From Osmia lignaria lignaria (lineage: Eukaryota > Arthropoda > Insecta > Hymenoptera > Megachilidae), in assembly GCF_051020975.1 (NCBI RefSeq), contig NW_027478167.1:3348001-3412000 (forward strand): DNA of 64,000 bases. Direction: 5' to 3'. This document shows, one piece after another, positions 51,201-63,890 of the stretch (positions are counted from its first letter, which is position 1; each line of letters begins with the position of its first letter). The notes beneath the pieces were generated by a model that did no database searches, was not told the DNA's origin, and saw only the letters and a list, made by a program, of their open reading frames with translations. The position numbers were made by a program, and so were the translations under genes.

Positions 51201-52620
51201 AATATCTCGATATATCTCGAAAACTACGCTTCTGATCAAAAAATATCATAGAACATAAAAAGTAGGAAACTTAATTCTCTACAAAAAAGGTCTCTTAACA
51301 TTTTGCCATAGCTCGCTTCGTTTCCGAGATATTTGCAGATTTATCTCAAGGGAAGGGGCCTAACGGACATATTTCGAGATATTTCTTCTTCTTGTTGTTC
51401 TTCTTCTGCACAGCTAAACTGGAAGTGGCATTTCCAGCTCGCAATAGTGCAGAGTTATCTCAAAGAAAGGGGCCACGGTGTTTCTGTATCTCTATTATGT
51501 TGGTGCGGCTTCGGAACTTTTAAATATCTTGATATATCTCGAGAACTACGCATCTGATCAAAAAATATCATAGAACATAAAAAGTAGGAAACTTAATTCT
51601 CTACAAAAAAGGTCTCTTAACATTTTGCCATAGCTCGCTTCGTTTCCGAGATATTTGCAGATTTATCTCAAGGGAAGGGGCCTAACGGACATATTTCGAG
51701 ATATTTCTTCTTCTTGTTGTTCTTCTTCTGCACAGCTAAACTGGAAGTGGCATTTCCAGCTCGCAATAGTGCAGAGTTATCTCAAAGAAAGGGGCCACGG
51801 TGTTTCTGTATCTCTATTATGTTGGTGCGGCTTCGGAACTTTTAAATATCTTGATATATCTCGAGAACTACGCATCTGATCAAAAAATATCATAGAACAT
51901 AAAAAGTAGGAAACTTAATTCTCTACAAAAAAGGTCTCTTAACATTTTGCCATAGCTCGCTTCGTTTCCGAGATATTTGCAGATTTATCTCAAGGGAAGG
52001 GGCCTAACGGACATATTTCGAGATATTTCTGCTTCTTGTTGTTCTTCTTCTGCACAGCTAAACTGGAAGTGGCATTTCCAGCTCGCAATAGTGCAGAGTT
52101 ATCTCAAAGAGAGGGGCCACGGTGTTTCTGTATCTCTATTATGTTGGTGCGGCTTCGGAACTTTTAAATATCTTGATATATCTCGAGAACTACGCATCTG
52201 ATCAAAAAATATCATAGAAGATAAAAAGTAGGAAACTTAATTCTCTACAAAAAAGGTCTCTTAACATTTTGCCATAGCTCGCTTCGTTTCCGAGATATTT
52301 GCAGATTTATCTCAAGGGAAGGGGCCTGACGGACATATTTCGAGATATTTCTTCTTCTTGTTGTGCTTCTTCTGCACAGCTAAACTGGAAGTGGCATTTC
52401 CAGCTCGCAATAGTGCAGAGTTATCTCAAAGAGAGGGGCCACGGTGTTTCTGTATCCCTATTATGTTGGTGCGGCTTCGGAACTTTTAAATATCTTGATA
52501 TATCTCGAGAACTACGCATCTGATCAAAAAATATCATAGAACATAAAAAGTAGGAAACTTAATTCTCTACAAAAAAGGTCTCTTAACATTTTGCCATAGC
52601 TCGCTTCGTTTCCGAGATAT
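45215..52620 (+). repeat. Nested 13-mer and 7-mer higher-order repeats
   Basis: Types h (TTTCTGCTTC), i (TTGTGCTTC, GTATCCC) and j (CAGCTCAAAGG with CACTATTGC and GCGTGTGATC) join a, b, c, d, e, f and g. Bases 45,215-49,400 read h-i-j, a-b-c, f-g-e, a-b-c, d (4,186 bp). From 49,401 h-i-j-a-b-c-d restarts. Bases 48,113-50,366 are a 2,254-bp unit a-b-c-d-h-i-j. The following unit, 50,367-52,620, reads a-b-c-d-d-h-i, with type d doubled and j lost. Confidence 0.8.
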
Positions 52621-55196
52621 TTGCAGATTCAGCTCAAAGGAACTGGCCTGACGGACATATTTCGAGATATTTCTTCTTCTTGTTGTTCTTCCTCTGCACA
52701 GCTAAGCTGGAAGTGGCATTTGCAGCTCGCAATAGTGCAGAGTTCTCTCAAAGAAAGGGGCCACGGTGTTTCTGTATCTCTATTATGTTGGTGCGGCTTC
52801 GGAACTTTTAAATATCTCGATATATCTCGAAAACTACGCTTCTGATCAAAAAATATCATAGAACATAAATTGTAGGAAACATAATTCTCTACAAAAAACG
52901 TCTCTTAACATTTTGCCATAGCTCGCTTCGTTTCCGAGATATTTGCAGATTCAGCTCAAGGGAAGGGGCCTAACGGACATATTTCGAGATATTTCTTCTT
53001 CTTGTTGTTCTTCTTCTGCACAGCTAAGCTGGAAGTGGCATTTGCAGCTCGCAATAGTGCAGAGTTATCTCAAAGAAAGGGGCCACGGTGTTTCTGTATC
53101 TCTATTATGTTGGTGCGGCTTCGGAACTTTTAAATATCTTGATATATCTCGAGAACTACGCATCTGATCAAAAAATATCATAGAACATAAAAAGTAGGAA
53201 ACTTAATTCTCTACAAAAAAGGTCTCTTAACATTTTGCCATAGCTCGCTTCGTTTCCGAGATATTTGCAGATTTATCTCAAGGGAAGGTGCCTAACGGAC
53301 ATATTTCGAGATATTTCTTCTTCTTGTTGTTCTTCTTCTGCACAGCTAAACTGGAAGTGGCATTTCCAGCTCGCAATAGTGCAGAGTTATCTCAAAGAAA
53401 GGGGCCACGGTGTTTCTGTATCTCTATTATGTTGGTGCGGCATCGGAACTTTTAAATATCTTGATATATCTCGAGAACTACGCATCTGATCAAAAAATAT
53501 CATAGAAGATAAAAAGTAGGAAACTTAATTCTCTACAAAAAAGGTCTCTTAACATTTTGCCATAGCTCGTTTCGTTTCCGAGATATTTGCACATTTATCT
53601 CAAGGGAAGGGGCCTAACGGACATATTTCGAGATATTTCTTCTTCTTGTTGTGCTTCTTCTGCACAGCTAAACTGGAAGTGGCATTTCCAGCTCGCAATA
53701 GTGCAGAGTTATCTCAAAGAGAGGGGCCACGGTGTTTCTGTATCCCTATTATGTTGGTGCGGCTTCGGAACTTTTAAATATCTTGATATATCTCGAGAAC
53801 TACGCATCTGATCAAAAAATATCATAGAACATAAAAAGTAGGAAACTTAATTCTCTACAAAAAAGGTCTCTTAACATTTTGCCATAGCTCGCTTCGTTTC
53901 CGAGATATTTGCAGATTCAGCTCAAAGGAACTGGCCTGACGGACATATTTCGAGATATTTCTTCTTCTTGTTGTTCTTCCTCTGCACAGCTAAGCTGGAA
54001 GTGGCATTTGCAGCTCGCAATAGTGCAGAGTTCTCTCAAAGAAAGGGGCCACGGTGTTTCTGTATCTCTATTATGTTGGTGCGGCTTCGGAACTTTTAAA
54101 TATCTCGATATATCTCGAAAACTACGCTTCTGATCAAAAAATATCATAGAACATAAATTGTAGGAAACATAATTCTCTACAAAAAACGTCTCTTAACATT
54201 TTGCCATAGCTCGCTTCGTTTCCGAGATATTTGCAGATTCAGCTCAAGGGAAGGGGCCTAACGGACATATTTCGAGATATTTCTTCTTCTTGTTGTTCTT
54301 CTTCTGCACAGCTAAGCTGGAAGTGGCATTTGCAGCTCGCAATAGTGCAGAGTTATCTCAAAGAAAGGGGCCACGGTGTTTCTGTATCTCTATTATGTTG
54401 GTGCGGCTTCGGAACTTTTAAATATCTTGATATATCTCGAGAACTACGCATCTGATCAAAAAATATCATAGAACATAAAAAGTAGGAAACTTAATTCTCT
54501 ACAAAAAAGGTCTCTTAACATTTTGCCATAGCTCGCTTCGTTTCCGAGATATTTGCACATATATCTCAAGGGAAGGGGCCTAACGGACATATTTCGAGAT
54601 ATTTCTTCTTCTTGTTGTTCTTGTTCTGCACAGCTAAACTGGAAGTGGCATTTCCAGCTCGCAATAGTGCAGAGTTATCTCAAAGAGAGGGGCCACGGTG
54701 TTTCTGTATCTCTATTATGTTGGTGCGGCATCGGAACTTTTAAATATCTTGATATATCTCGAGAACTACGCATCTGATCAAAAAATATCATAGAAGATAA
54801 AAAGTAGGAAACTTAATTCTCTACAAAACAGGTCTCTTAACATTTTGCCATAGCTCGCTTCGTTTCCGAGATATTTGCACATTTATCTCAAGGGAAGGGG
54901 CCTAACGGACATATTTCGAGATATTTCTTCTTCTTGTTGTGCTTCTTCTGCACAGCTAAACTGGAAGTGGCATTTCCAGCTCGCAATAGTGCAGAGTTAT
55001 CTCAAAGAGAGGGGCCACGGTGTTTCTGTATCTCTATTATGTTGGTGCGGCTTCGGAACTTTTAAATATCTTGATATATCTCGAGAACTACGCATCTGAT
55101 CAAAAAATATCATAGAACATAAAAAGTAGGAAACTTAATTCTCTACAAAAAAGGTCTCTTAACATTTTGCCATAGCTCGCTTCGTTTCCGAGATAT
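52621..55196 (+). repeat. 1,288-bp 4-mer k-l-m-n, two copies
   Basis: Type k has GCAGAGTTCTCTC, type l has CAGCTCAAGGGAAGGGG, type m has TGCGGCATCGG, and type n has TTGCACATTTATC with TTGTGCTTC. The order k-l-m-n occupies 52,621-53,908 and 53,909-55,196. The two m copies differ: 53,265 has GAAGGTGCC, while 54,553 has TTGCACATATATC and TTGTTCTGC. Confidence 0.8.
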
Positions 55197-56806
55197 TTGC
55201 ACATATATCTCAAGGGAAGGGGCCTAACGGACATATTTCGAGATATTTCTTCTTCTTGTTGTTCTTGTTCTGCACAGCTAAACTGGAAGTGGCATTTCCA
55301 GCTCGCAATAGTGCAGAGTTATCTCAAATAGAGGGGCCACGGTGTTTCTGTATCTCTATTATGTTGGTGCGGCATCGGAACTTTTAAATATCTTGATATA
55401 TCTCGAGAACTACGCATCTGATCAAAAAATATCATAGAACATAAAAAGTAGGAAACTTAATTCTCTACAAAAAAGGTCTCTTAACATTTTGCCATAGCTC
55501 GCTTCGTTTCCGAGATATTTGCAGATTCAGCTCAAAGGAACTGGCCTGACGGACATATTTCGAGATATTTCTTCTTCTTGTTGTTCTTCCTCTGCACAGC
55601 TAAGCTGGAAGTGGCATTTGCAGCTCGCAATAGTGCAGAGTTATCTCAAAGAAAGGGGCCACGGTGTTTCTGTATCTCTATTATGTTGGTGCGGCTTCGG
55701 AACTTTTAAATATCTCGATATATCTCGAAAACTACGCTTCTGATCAAAAAATATCATAGAACATAAATTGTAGGAAACATAATTCTCTACAAAAAAGGTC
55801 TCTTAACATTTTGCCATAGCTCGCTTCGTTTCCGAGATATTTGCAGATATATCTCAAGGGAAGGGGCCTGACGGACATATTCCGAGATATTTCTTCTTCT
55901 TGTTGTTCTTCTTCTGCACAGCTAAGCTGGAAGTGGCATTTGCAGCTCGCAATAGTGCAGAGTTATCTCAAAGAAAGGGGCCACGGTGTTTCTGTATCTC
56001 TATTATGTTGGTGCGGCTTCGGAACTTTTAAATATCTTGATATATCTCGAGAACTACGCATCTGATCAAAAAATATCATAGAACATAAAAAGTAGGAAAC
56101 TTAATTCTCTACAAAAAAGGTCTCTTAACATTTTGCCATAGCTCGCTTCGTTTCCGAGATATTTGCACATATATCTCAAGGGAAGGGGCCTAACGGACAT
56201 ATTTCGAGATATTTCTTCTTCTTGTTGTTCTTGTTCTGCACAGCTAAACTGGAAGTGGCATTTCCAGCTCGCAATAGTGCAGAGTTATCTCAAAGAGAGG
56301 GGCCACGGTGTTTTTGTATCTCTATTATGTTGGTGCGGCATCGGAACTTTTAAATATCTTGATATATCTCGAGAACTACGCATCTGATCAAAAAATATCA
56401 TAGAAGATAAAAAGTAGGAAACTTAATTCTCTACAAAAAAGGTCTCTTAACATTTTGCCATAGCTCGCTTCGTTTCCGAGATATTTGCACATTTATCTCA
56501 AGGGAAGGGGCCTAACGGACATATTTCGAGATATTTCTTCTTCTTGTTGTGCTTCTTCTGCACAGCTAAACTGGAAGTGGCATTTCCAGCTCGCAATAGT
56601 GCAGAGTTATCTCAAAGAGAGGGGCCACGGTGTTTCTGTATCCCTATTATGTTGGTGCGGCTTCGGAACTTTTAAATATCTTGATATATCTCGAGAACTA
56701 CGCATCTGATCAAAAAATATCATAGAACATAAAAAGTAGGAAACTTAATTCTCTACAAAAAAGGTCTCTTAACATTTTGCCATAGCTCGCTTCGTTTCCG
56801 AGATAT
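55197..56806 (+). repeat. Five-monomer variant insert in the k-l-m-n series
   Basis: Between the second and third full k-l-m-n units lie five monomers: an m-like copy with CTCAAATAGAGG (in-frame TAG on +), a k-like copy with TTATCTC in place of TTCTCTC, a copy with CATATTCCGAG (55,841), then m and n. A second CTCAAATAGAGG monomer occurs at 60,027. Confidence 0.65.
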
Positions 56807-58094
56807 TTGCAGATTCAGCTCAAAGGAACTGGCCTGACGGACATATTTCGAGATATTTCTTCTTCTTGTTGTTCTTCCTCTGCACAGCTAAGCTGGAAGT
56901 GGCATTTGCAGCTCGCAATAGTGCAGAGTTCTCTCAAAGAAAGGGGCCACGGTGTTTCTGTATCTCTATTATGTTGGTGCGGCTTCGGAACTTTTAAATA
57001 TCTCGATATATCTCGAAAACTACGCTTCTGATCAAAAAATATTATAGAACATAAATTGTAGGAAACATAATTCTCTACAAAAAACGTCTCTTAACATTTT
57101 GCCATAGCTCGCTTCGTTTCCGAGATATTTGCAGATTCAGCTCAAGGGAAGGGGCCTAACGGACATATTTCGAGATATTTCTTCTTCTTGTTGTTCTTCT
57201 TCTGCACAGCTAAGCTGGAAGTGGCATTTGCAGCTCGCAATAGTGCAGAGTTATCTCAAAGAAAGGGGCCACGGTGTTTCTGTATCTCTATTATGTTGGT
57301 GCGGCTTCGGAACTTTTAAATATCTTGATATATCTCGAGAACTACGCATCTGATCAAAAAATATCATAGAACATAAAAAGTAGGAAACTTAATTCTCTAC
57401 AAAAAAGGTCTCTTAACATTTTGCCATAGCTCGCTTCGTTTCCGAGATATTTGCACATATATCTCAAGGGAAGGGGCCTAACGGACATATTTCGAGATAT
57501 TTCTTCTTCTTGTTGTTCTTGTTCTGCACAGCTAAACTGGAAGTGGCATTTCCAGCTCGCAATAGTGCAGAGTTATCTCAAAGAGAGGGGCCACGGTGTT
57601 TCTGTATCTCTATTATGTTGGTGCGGCATCGGAACTTTTAAATATCTTGATATATCTCGAGAACTACGCATCTGATCAAAAAATATCATAGAAGATAAAA
57701 AGTAGGAAACTTAATTCTCTACAAAACAGGTCTCTTAACATTTTGCCATAGCTCGCTTCGTTTCCGAGATATTTGCACATTTATCTCAAGGGAAGGGGCC
57801 TAACGGACATATTTCGAGATATTTCTTCTTCTTGTTGTGCTTCTTCTGCACAGCTAAACTGGAAGTGGCATTTCCAGCTCGCAATAGTGCAGAGTTATCT
57901 CAAAGAGAGGGGCCACGGTGTTTCTGTATCCCTATTATGTTGGTGCGGCTTCGGAACTTTTAAATATCTTGATATATCTCGAGAACTACGCATCTGATCA
58001 AAAAATATCATAGAACATAAAAAGTAGGAAACTTAATTCTCTACAAAAAAGGTCTCTTAACATTTTGCCATAGCTCGCTTCGTTTCCGAGATAT
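56807..58094 (+). repeat. Third copy of the 1,288-bp 4-mer k-l-m-n
   Basis: The order is the same as at 53,909. CTACAAAACAGG before type n is shared by 54,830 and 57,724, so the two came from one source. A private change AAATATTATAG lies near 57,042. Confidence 0.75.
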
Positions 58095-61000
58095 TTGCAG
58101 ATTTATCTCAAGGGAAGGGGCCTAACGGACATATTTCGAGATATTTCTGCTTCTTGTTGTTCTTCTTCTGCACAGCTAAACTGGAAGTGGCATTTCCAGC
58201 TCGCAATAGTGCAGAGTTATCTCAAAGAGAGGGGCCACGGTGTTTCTGTATCTCTATTATGTTGGTGCGGCTTCGGAACTTTTAAATATCTTGATATATC
58301 TCGAGAACTACGCATCTGATCAAAAAATATCATAGAAGATAAAAAGTAGGAAACTTAATTCTCTACAAAAAAGGTCTCTTAACATTTTGCCATAGCTCGC
58401 TTCGTTTCCGAGATATTTGCAGATTTATCTCAAGGGAAGGGGCCTGACGGACATATTTCGAGATATTTCTTCTTCTTGTTGTGCTTCTTCTGCACAGCTA
58501 AACTGGAAGTGGCATTTCCAGCTCGCAATAGTGCAGAGTTATCTCAAAGAGAGGGGCCACGGTGTTTCTGTATCCCTATTATGTTGGTGCGGCTTCGGAA
58601 CTTTTAAATATCTTGATATATCTCGAGAACTACGCATCTGATCAAAAAATATCATAGAACATAAAAAGTAGGAAACTTAATTCTCTACAAAAAAGGTCTC
58701 TTAACATTTTGCCATAGCTCGCTTCGTTTCCGAGATATTTGCAGATTCAGCTCAAAGGAACTGGCCTGACGGACATATTTCGAGATATTTCTTCTTCTTG
58801 TTGTTCTTCCTCTGCACAGCTAAGCTGGAAGTGGCATTTGCAGCTCGCAATAGTGCAGAGTTATCTCAAAGAAAGGGGCCACGGTGTTTCTGTATCTCTA
58901 ATATGTTGGTGCGGCTTCGGAACTTTTAAATATCTCGATATATCTCGAAAACTACGCTTCTGATCAAAAAATATCATAGAACATAAATTGTAGGAAACAT
59001 AATTCTCTACAAAAAAGGTCTCTTAACATTTTGCCATAGCTCGCTTCGTTTCCGAGATATTTGCAGATATATCTCAAGGGAAGGGGCCTGACGGACATAT
59101 TTCGAGATATTTCTTCTTCTTGTTGTTCTTCTTCTGCACAGCTAAACTGGAAGTGGCATTTCCAGCTCGCAATAGTGCAGAGTTATCTCAAAGAAAGGGG
59201 CCACGGTGTTTCTGTATCCCTATTATGTTGGTGCGGCTTCGGAACTTTTAAATATCTTGATATATCTCGAGAACTACGCATCTGATCAAAAAATATCATA
59301 GAACATAAAAAGTAGGAAACTTAATTCTCTACAAAAAAGGTATCTTAACATTTTGCCATAGCTCGCTTCGTTTCCGAGATATTTGCAGATTCAGCTCAAA
59401 GGAACTGGCCTGACGGACATATTTCGAGATATTTCTTCTTCTTGTTGTTCTTCCTCTGCACAGCTAAGCTGGAAGTGGCATTTGCAGCTCGCAATAGTGC
59501 AGAGTTCTCTCAAAGAAAGGGGCCACGGTGTTTCTGTATCTCTATTATGTTGGTGCGGCTTCGGAACTTTTAAATATCTCGATATATCTCGAAAACTACG
59601 CTTCTGATCAAAAAATAGCATAGAACATAAATTGTAGGAAACATAATTCTCTACAAAAAACGTCTCTTAACATTTTGCCATAGCTCGCTTCGTTTCCGAG
59701 ATATTTGCAGATTCAGCTCAAGGGAAGGGGCCTAGCGGACATGTTTCGAGATATTTCTTCTTCTTGTTGTTCTTCTTCTGCACAGCTAAGCTGGAAGTGG
59801 CATTTGCAGCTCGCAATAGTGCAGAGTTATCTCAAAGAAAGGGGCCACGGTGTTTCTGTATCTCTATTATGTTGGTGCGGCTTCGGAACTTTTAAATATC
59901 TTGATATATCTCGAGAACTACGCATCTGATCAAAAAATATCATAGAACATAAAAAGTAGGAAACTTAATTCTCTACAAAAAAGGTCTCTTAACATTTTGC
60001 CATAGCTCGCTTCGTTTCCGAGATATTTGCACATATATCTCAAGGGAAGGGGCCTAACGGACATATTTCGAGATATTTCTTCTTCTTGTTGTTCTTGTTC
60101 TGCACAGCTAAACTGGAAGTGGCATTTCCAGCTCGCAATAGTGCAGAGTTATCTCAAATAGAGGGGCCACGGTGTTTCTGTATCTCTATTATGTTGGTGC
60201 GGCATCGGAACTTTTAAATATCTTGATATATCTCGAGAACTACACATCTGATCAAAAAATATCATAGAAGATAAAAAGTAGGAAACTTAATTCTCTACAA
60301 AAAAGGTCTCTTAACATTTTGCTATAGCTCACTTCGTTTCCGAGATATTTGCACATTTATCTCAAGGGAAGGGGCCTAACGGACATATTTCGAGATATTT
60401 CTTCTTCTTGTTGTTCTTCTTCTGCACAGCTAAGCTAGAAGTGGCATTTGCAGCTCGCAATAGTGCAGAGTTATCTCAAAGAAAGGGGCCACGGTGTTTC
60501 TGTATCTCTATTATGTTGGTGCGGCTTCGGAACTTTTAAATATCTCGATATATCTCGAAAACTACGCTTCTGATCAAAAAATATCATAGAACATAAATTG
60601 TAGGAAACATAATTCTCTACAAAAAAGGTCTCTTAACATTTTGCCATAGCTGGCTTCGTTTCCGAGATATTTGCAGATATATCTCAAGGGAAGGGGCCTG
60701 ACGGACATATTTCGAGATATTTCTTCTTCTTGTTGTTCTTCTTCTGCACAGCTAAACTGGAAGTGGCATTTCCAGCTCGCAATAGTGCAGAGTTATCTCA
60801 AAGAAAGGGGCCACGGTGTTTCTGTATCTCTATTATGTTGGTGCGGCTTCGGAACTTTTAAATATCTTGATATATCTCGAGAACTACGCATCTGATCAAA
60901 AAATATCATAGAACATAAAAAGTAGGAAACATAATTCTCTACAAAAAAGGTCTCTTAACATTTTGCCATAGCTCGCTTCGTTTCCGAGATATTTGCAGAT

Positions 61001-63890
61001 ATATCTCAAGGGAAGGGGCCTGACGGACATATTTCGAGATATTTCTTCTTCTTGTTGTTCTTCTTCTGCACAGCTAAACTGGAAGTGGCATTTCCAGCTC
61101 GCAATAGTGCAGAGTTATCTCAAAGAAAGGGGCCACGGTGTTTCTGTATCTCTATTATGTTGATGCGGCTTCGGAACTTTTAAATATCTTGATATATCTC
61201 GAGAACTACGCATCTGATCAAAAAATATCATAGAACATAAAAAGTAGGAAACTTAATTCTCTACAAAAAAGGTCTCTTAACATTTTGCCATAGCTCGCTT
61301 CGTTTCCGAGATATTTGCAGATTTATCTCAAGGGAAGGGGCCTAACGGACACATTTCGAGATATTTCTGCTTCTTGTTGTTCTTCTTCTGCACAGCTAAA
61401 CTGGAAGTGGCATTTCCAGCTCGCACTAGTGCAGCGTTATCTCAAAGAAAGGGGCCACGGTGTTTCTGTATCTCCATTATGTTGGTGCGGCTTCGGAACT
61501 TTTAAATATCTCGATATATCTCGAAAACTACGCTTCTGATCAAAAAATATCATAGAACATAAATTGTAGGAAACATAATTCTCTACAAAAAACGTCTCTT
61601 AACATTTTGCCATAGCTCGCTTCGTTTCCGAGATATTTGCAGATTCAGCTCAAAGGAACTGGCCTGACGGACATATCTCGAGATATTTCTTCTTCTTGTT
61701 GTTCTTCTTCTGCACAGCTAAGCTGGAGGTGGCATTTGCGGCTCGCACTAGTGCAGAGTTATCTCAAAGAAAGGGGCCACGGTGTTTCTGTATCTCTATT
61801 ATGTTGGTGCGGCTTCGGAACTTTTAAATATCTCGATATATCTCGAAAACTACGCTTCTGATCAAAAAATATCATAGAACATAAATTGTAGGAAACATAA
61901 TTCTCTACAAAAAAGGTCTCTTAACATTTTGCCATAGCTCTCTTCGTTTCCGAGATATTTGCAGATTTATCTCAAGGGAAGCGGCCTGACGGACATATTT
62001 CGAGATATTTCTTCTTCTTGTTGTTCTTCTTCTGCACAGCTAAGCTGGAAGTGGCATTTGCAGCTCGCAATAGTGCAGAGTTATCTCAAAGAAAGGGGCC
62101 ACGGTGTTTCTGTATCTCTATTATGTTGGTGCGGCTTCGGAACTTTTAAATATCTTGATATATCTCGAGAACTACGCATCTGATCAAAAAATATCATAGA
62201 AGATAAAAAGTAGGAAACTTAATTCTCTACAAAAAAGGTCTCTTAACATTTTGCCATAGCTCGCTTCGTTTCCGAGATATTTGCAGATTTATCTCAAGGG
62301 AAGGGGCCTAACGGACATATTTCGAGATATTTCTGCTTCTTGTTGTTCTTCTTCTGCACAGCTAAACTGGAAGTGGCATTTCCAGCTCGCACTAGTGCAG
62401 CGTTATCTCAAAGAAAGGGGCCACGGTGTTTCTGTATCTCCATTATATTGGTGCGGCTTCGGAACTTTTAAATATCTCGATATATCTCGAAAACTACGCT
62501 TCTGATCAAAAAATATCATAGAACATAAATTGTAGGAAACATAATTCTCTACAAAAAACGTCTCTTAACATTTTGCCATAGCTCGCTTCGTTTCCGAGAT
62601 ATTTGCAGATTCAGCTCAAGGGAAGGGGCCTAACGGACATATTTCGAGATATTTCTTCTTCTTGTTGTTCTTCTTCTGCACAGCTAAGCTGGAAGTGGCA
62701 TTTGCAGCTCGCAATAGTGCAGAGTTATCTCAAAGAAAGGGGCCACGGTGTTTCTGTATCTCTATTATGTTGGTGCGGCTTCGGAACTTTTAAATATCTT
62801 GATATATCTCGAGAACTACGCATCTGATCAAAAAATATCATAGAACATAAAAAGTAGGAAACTTAATTCTCTACAAAAAAGGTCTCTTAACATTTTGCCA
62901 TAGCTCGCTTCGTTTCCGAGATATTTGCACATATATCTCAAGGGAAGGGGCCTAACGGACATATTTCGAGATATTTCTTCTTCTTGTTGTTCTTGTTCTG
63001 CACAGCTAAACTGGAAGTGGCATTTCCAGCTCGCAATAGTGCAGAGTTACCTCAAAGAGAGGGGCCACGGTGTTTCTGTATCTCTATTATGTTGGTGCGG
63101 CATCGGAACTTTTAAATATCTTGATATATCTCGAGAACTACGCATCTGATCAAAAAATATCATAGAACATAAAAAGTAGGAAACTTAATTCTCTACAAAA
63201 AAGGTCTCTTAACATTTTGCCATAGCTCGCTTCGTTTCCGAGATATTTGCACATTTATCTCAAGGGAAGGGGCCTAACGGACATATTTCGAGATATTTCT
63301 TCTTCTTGTTGTTCTTCTTCTGCACAGCTAAACTGGAAGTGGCATTTCCAGCTCGCAATAGTGCAGAGTTATCTCAAAGAGAGGGGCCACGGTGTTTCTG
63401 TATCCCTATTATGTTGGTGCGGCTTCGGAACTTTTAAATATCTTGATATATCTCGAGAACTACGCATCTGATCAAAAAATATCATAGAACATAAAAAGTA
63501 GGAAACTTAATTCTCTACAAAAAAGGTCTCTTAACATTTTGCCATAGCTCGCTTCGTTTCCGAGATATTTGCAGATTCAGCTCAAAGGAACTGGCCTGAC
63601 GGACATATTTCGAGATATTTCTGCTTCTTGTTGTTCTTCTTCTGCACAGCTAAACTGGAAGTGGCATTTCCAGCTCGCACTAGTGCAGCGTTATCTCAAA
63701 GAAAGGGGCCACGGTGTTTCTGTATCTCTATTATGTAGGTGCGGCTTCGGAACTTTTAAATATCTTGATATATCTCGAGAACTACGCATCTGATCAAAAA
63801 ATATCATAGAAGGTAAAAAGTAGGAAACTTAATTCTCTACAAAAAAGGTCTCTTAACATTTTGCCATAGCTCGCTTCGTTTCCGAGATAT
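58095..63890 (+). repeat. Scrambled right flank of mixed monomer types
   Basis: Eighteen monomers use the known types (h, i, k, d, l, m, n) without a regular period. The pair h-i at 58,095 is followed by k-like and d-like copies, then k-l-m-n-like copies at 59,383-60,670, then h-like monomers with GCAGCGTTATC at 61,315 and 62,281, and l-m-n at 62,603-63,568. The monomer at 63,569 fuses a Q-type 5' end to an h body. Several monomers have private changes, such as TTGATGCGG (61,161), CATATCTCGAG (61,673) and CATTATATTGG (62,442). Confidence 0.65.

Noticed and set aside
2400..59621. ATG-started antisense 76-codon genes in 12 monomers
   Set aside because: Openness depends on one base position (antisense TAA lost by three different changes). 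The other roughly 186 copies keep the stop.
108..63793. A family of about 180 small genes encoding a Cys/Ser-rich 74-84 residue protein on the + strand
   Set aside because: The frame starts at TTG, lacks ATG in nearly all copies, is broken by amplified nonsense changes and simply follows the DNA repeat. No ribosome-binding or promoter pattern is evident.
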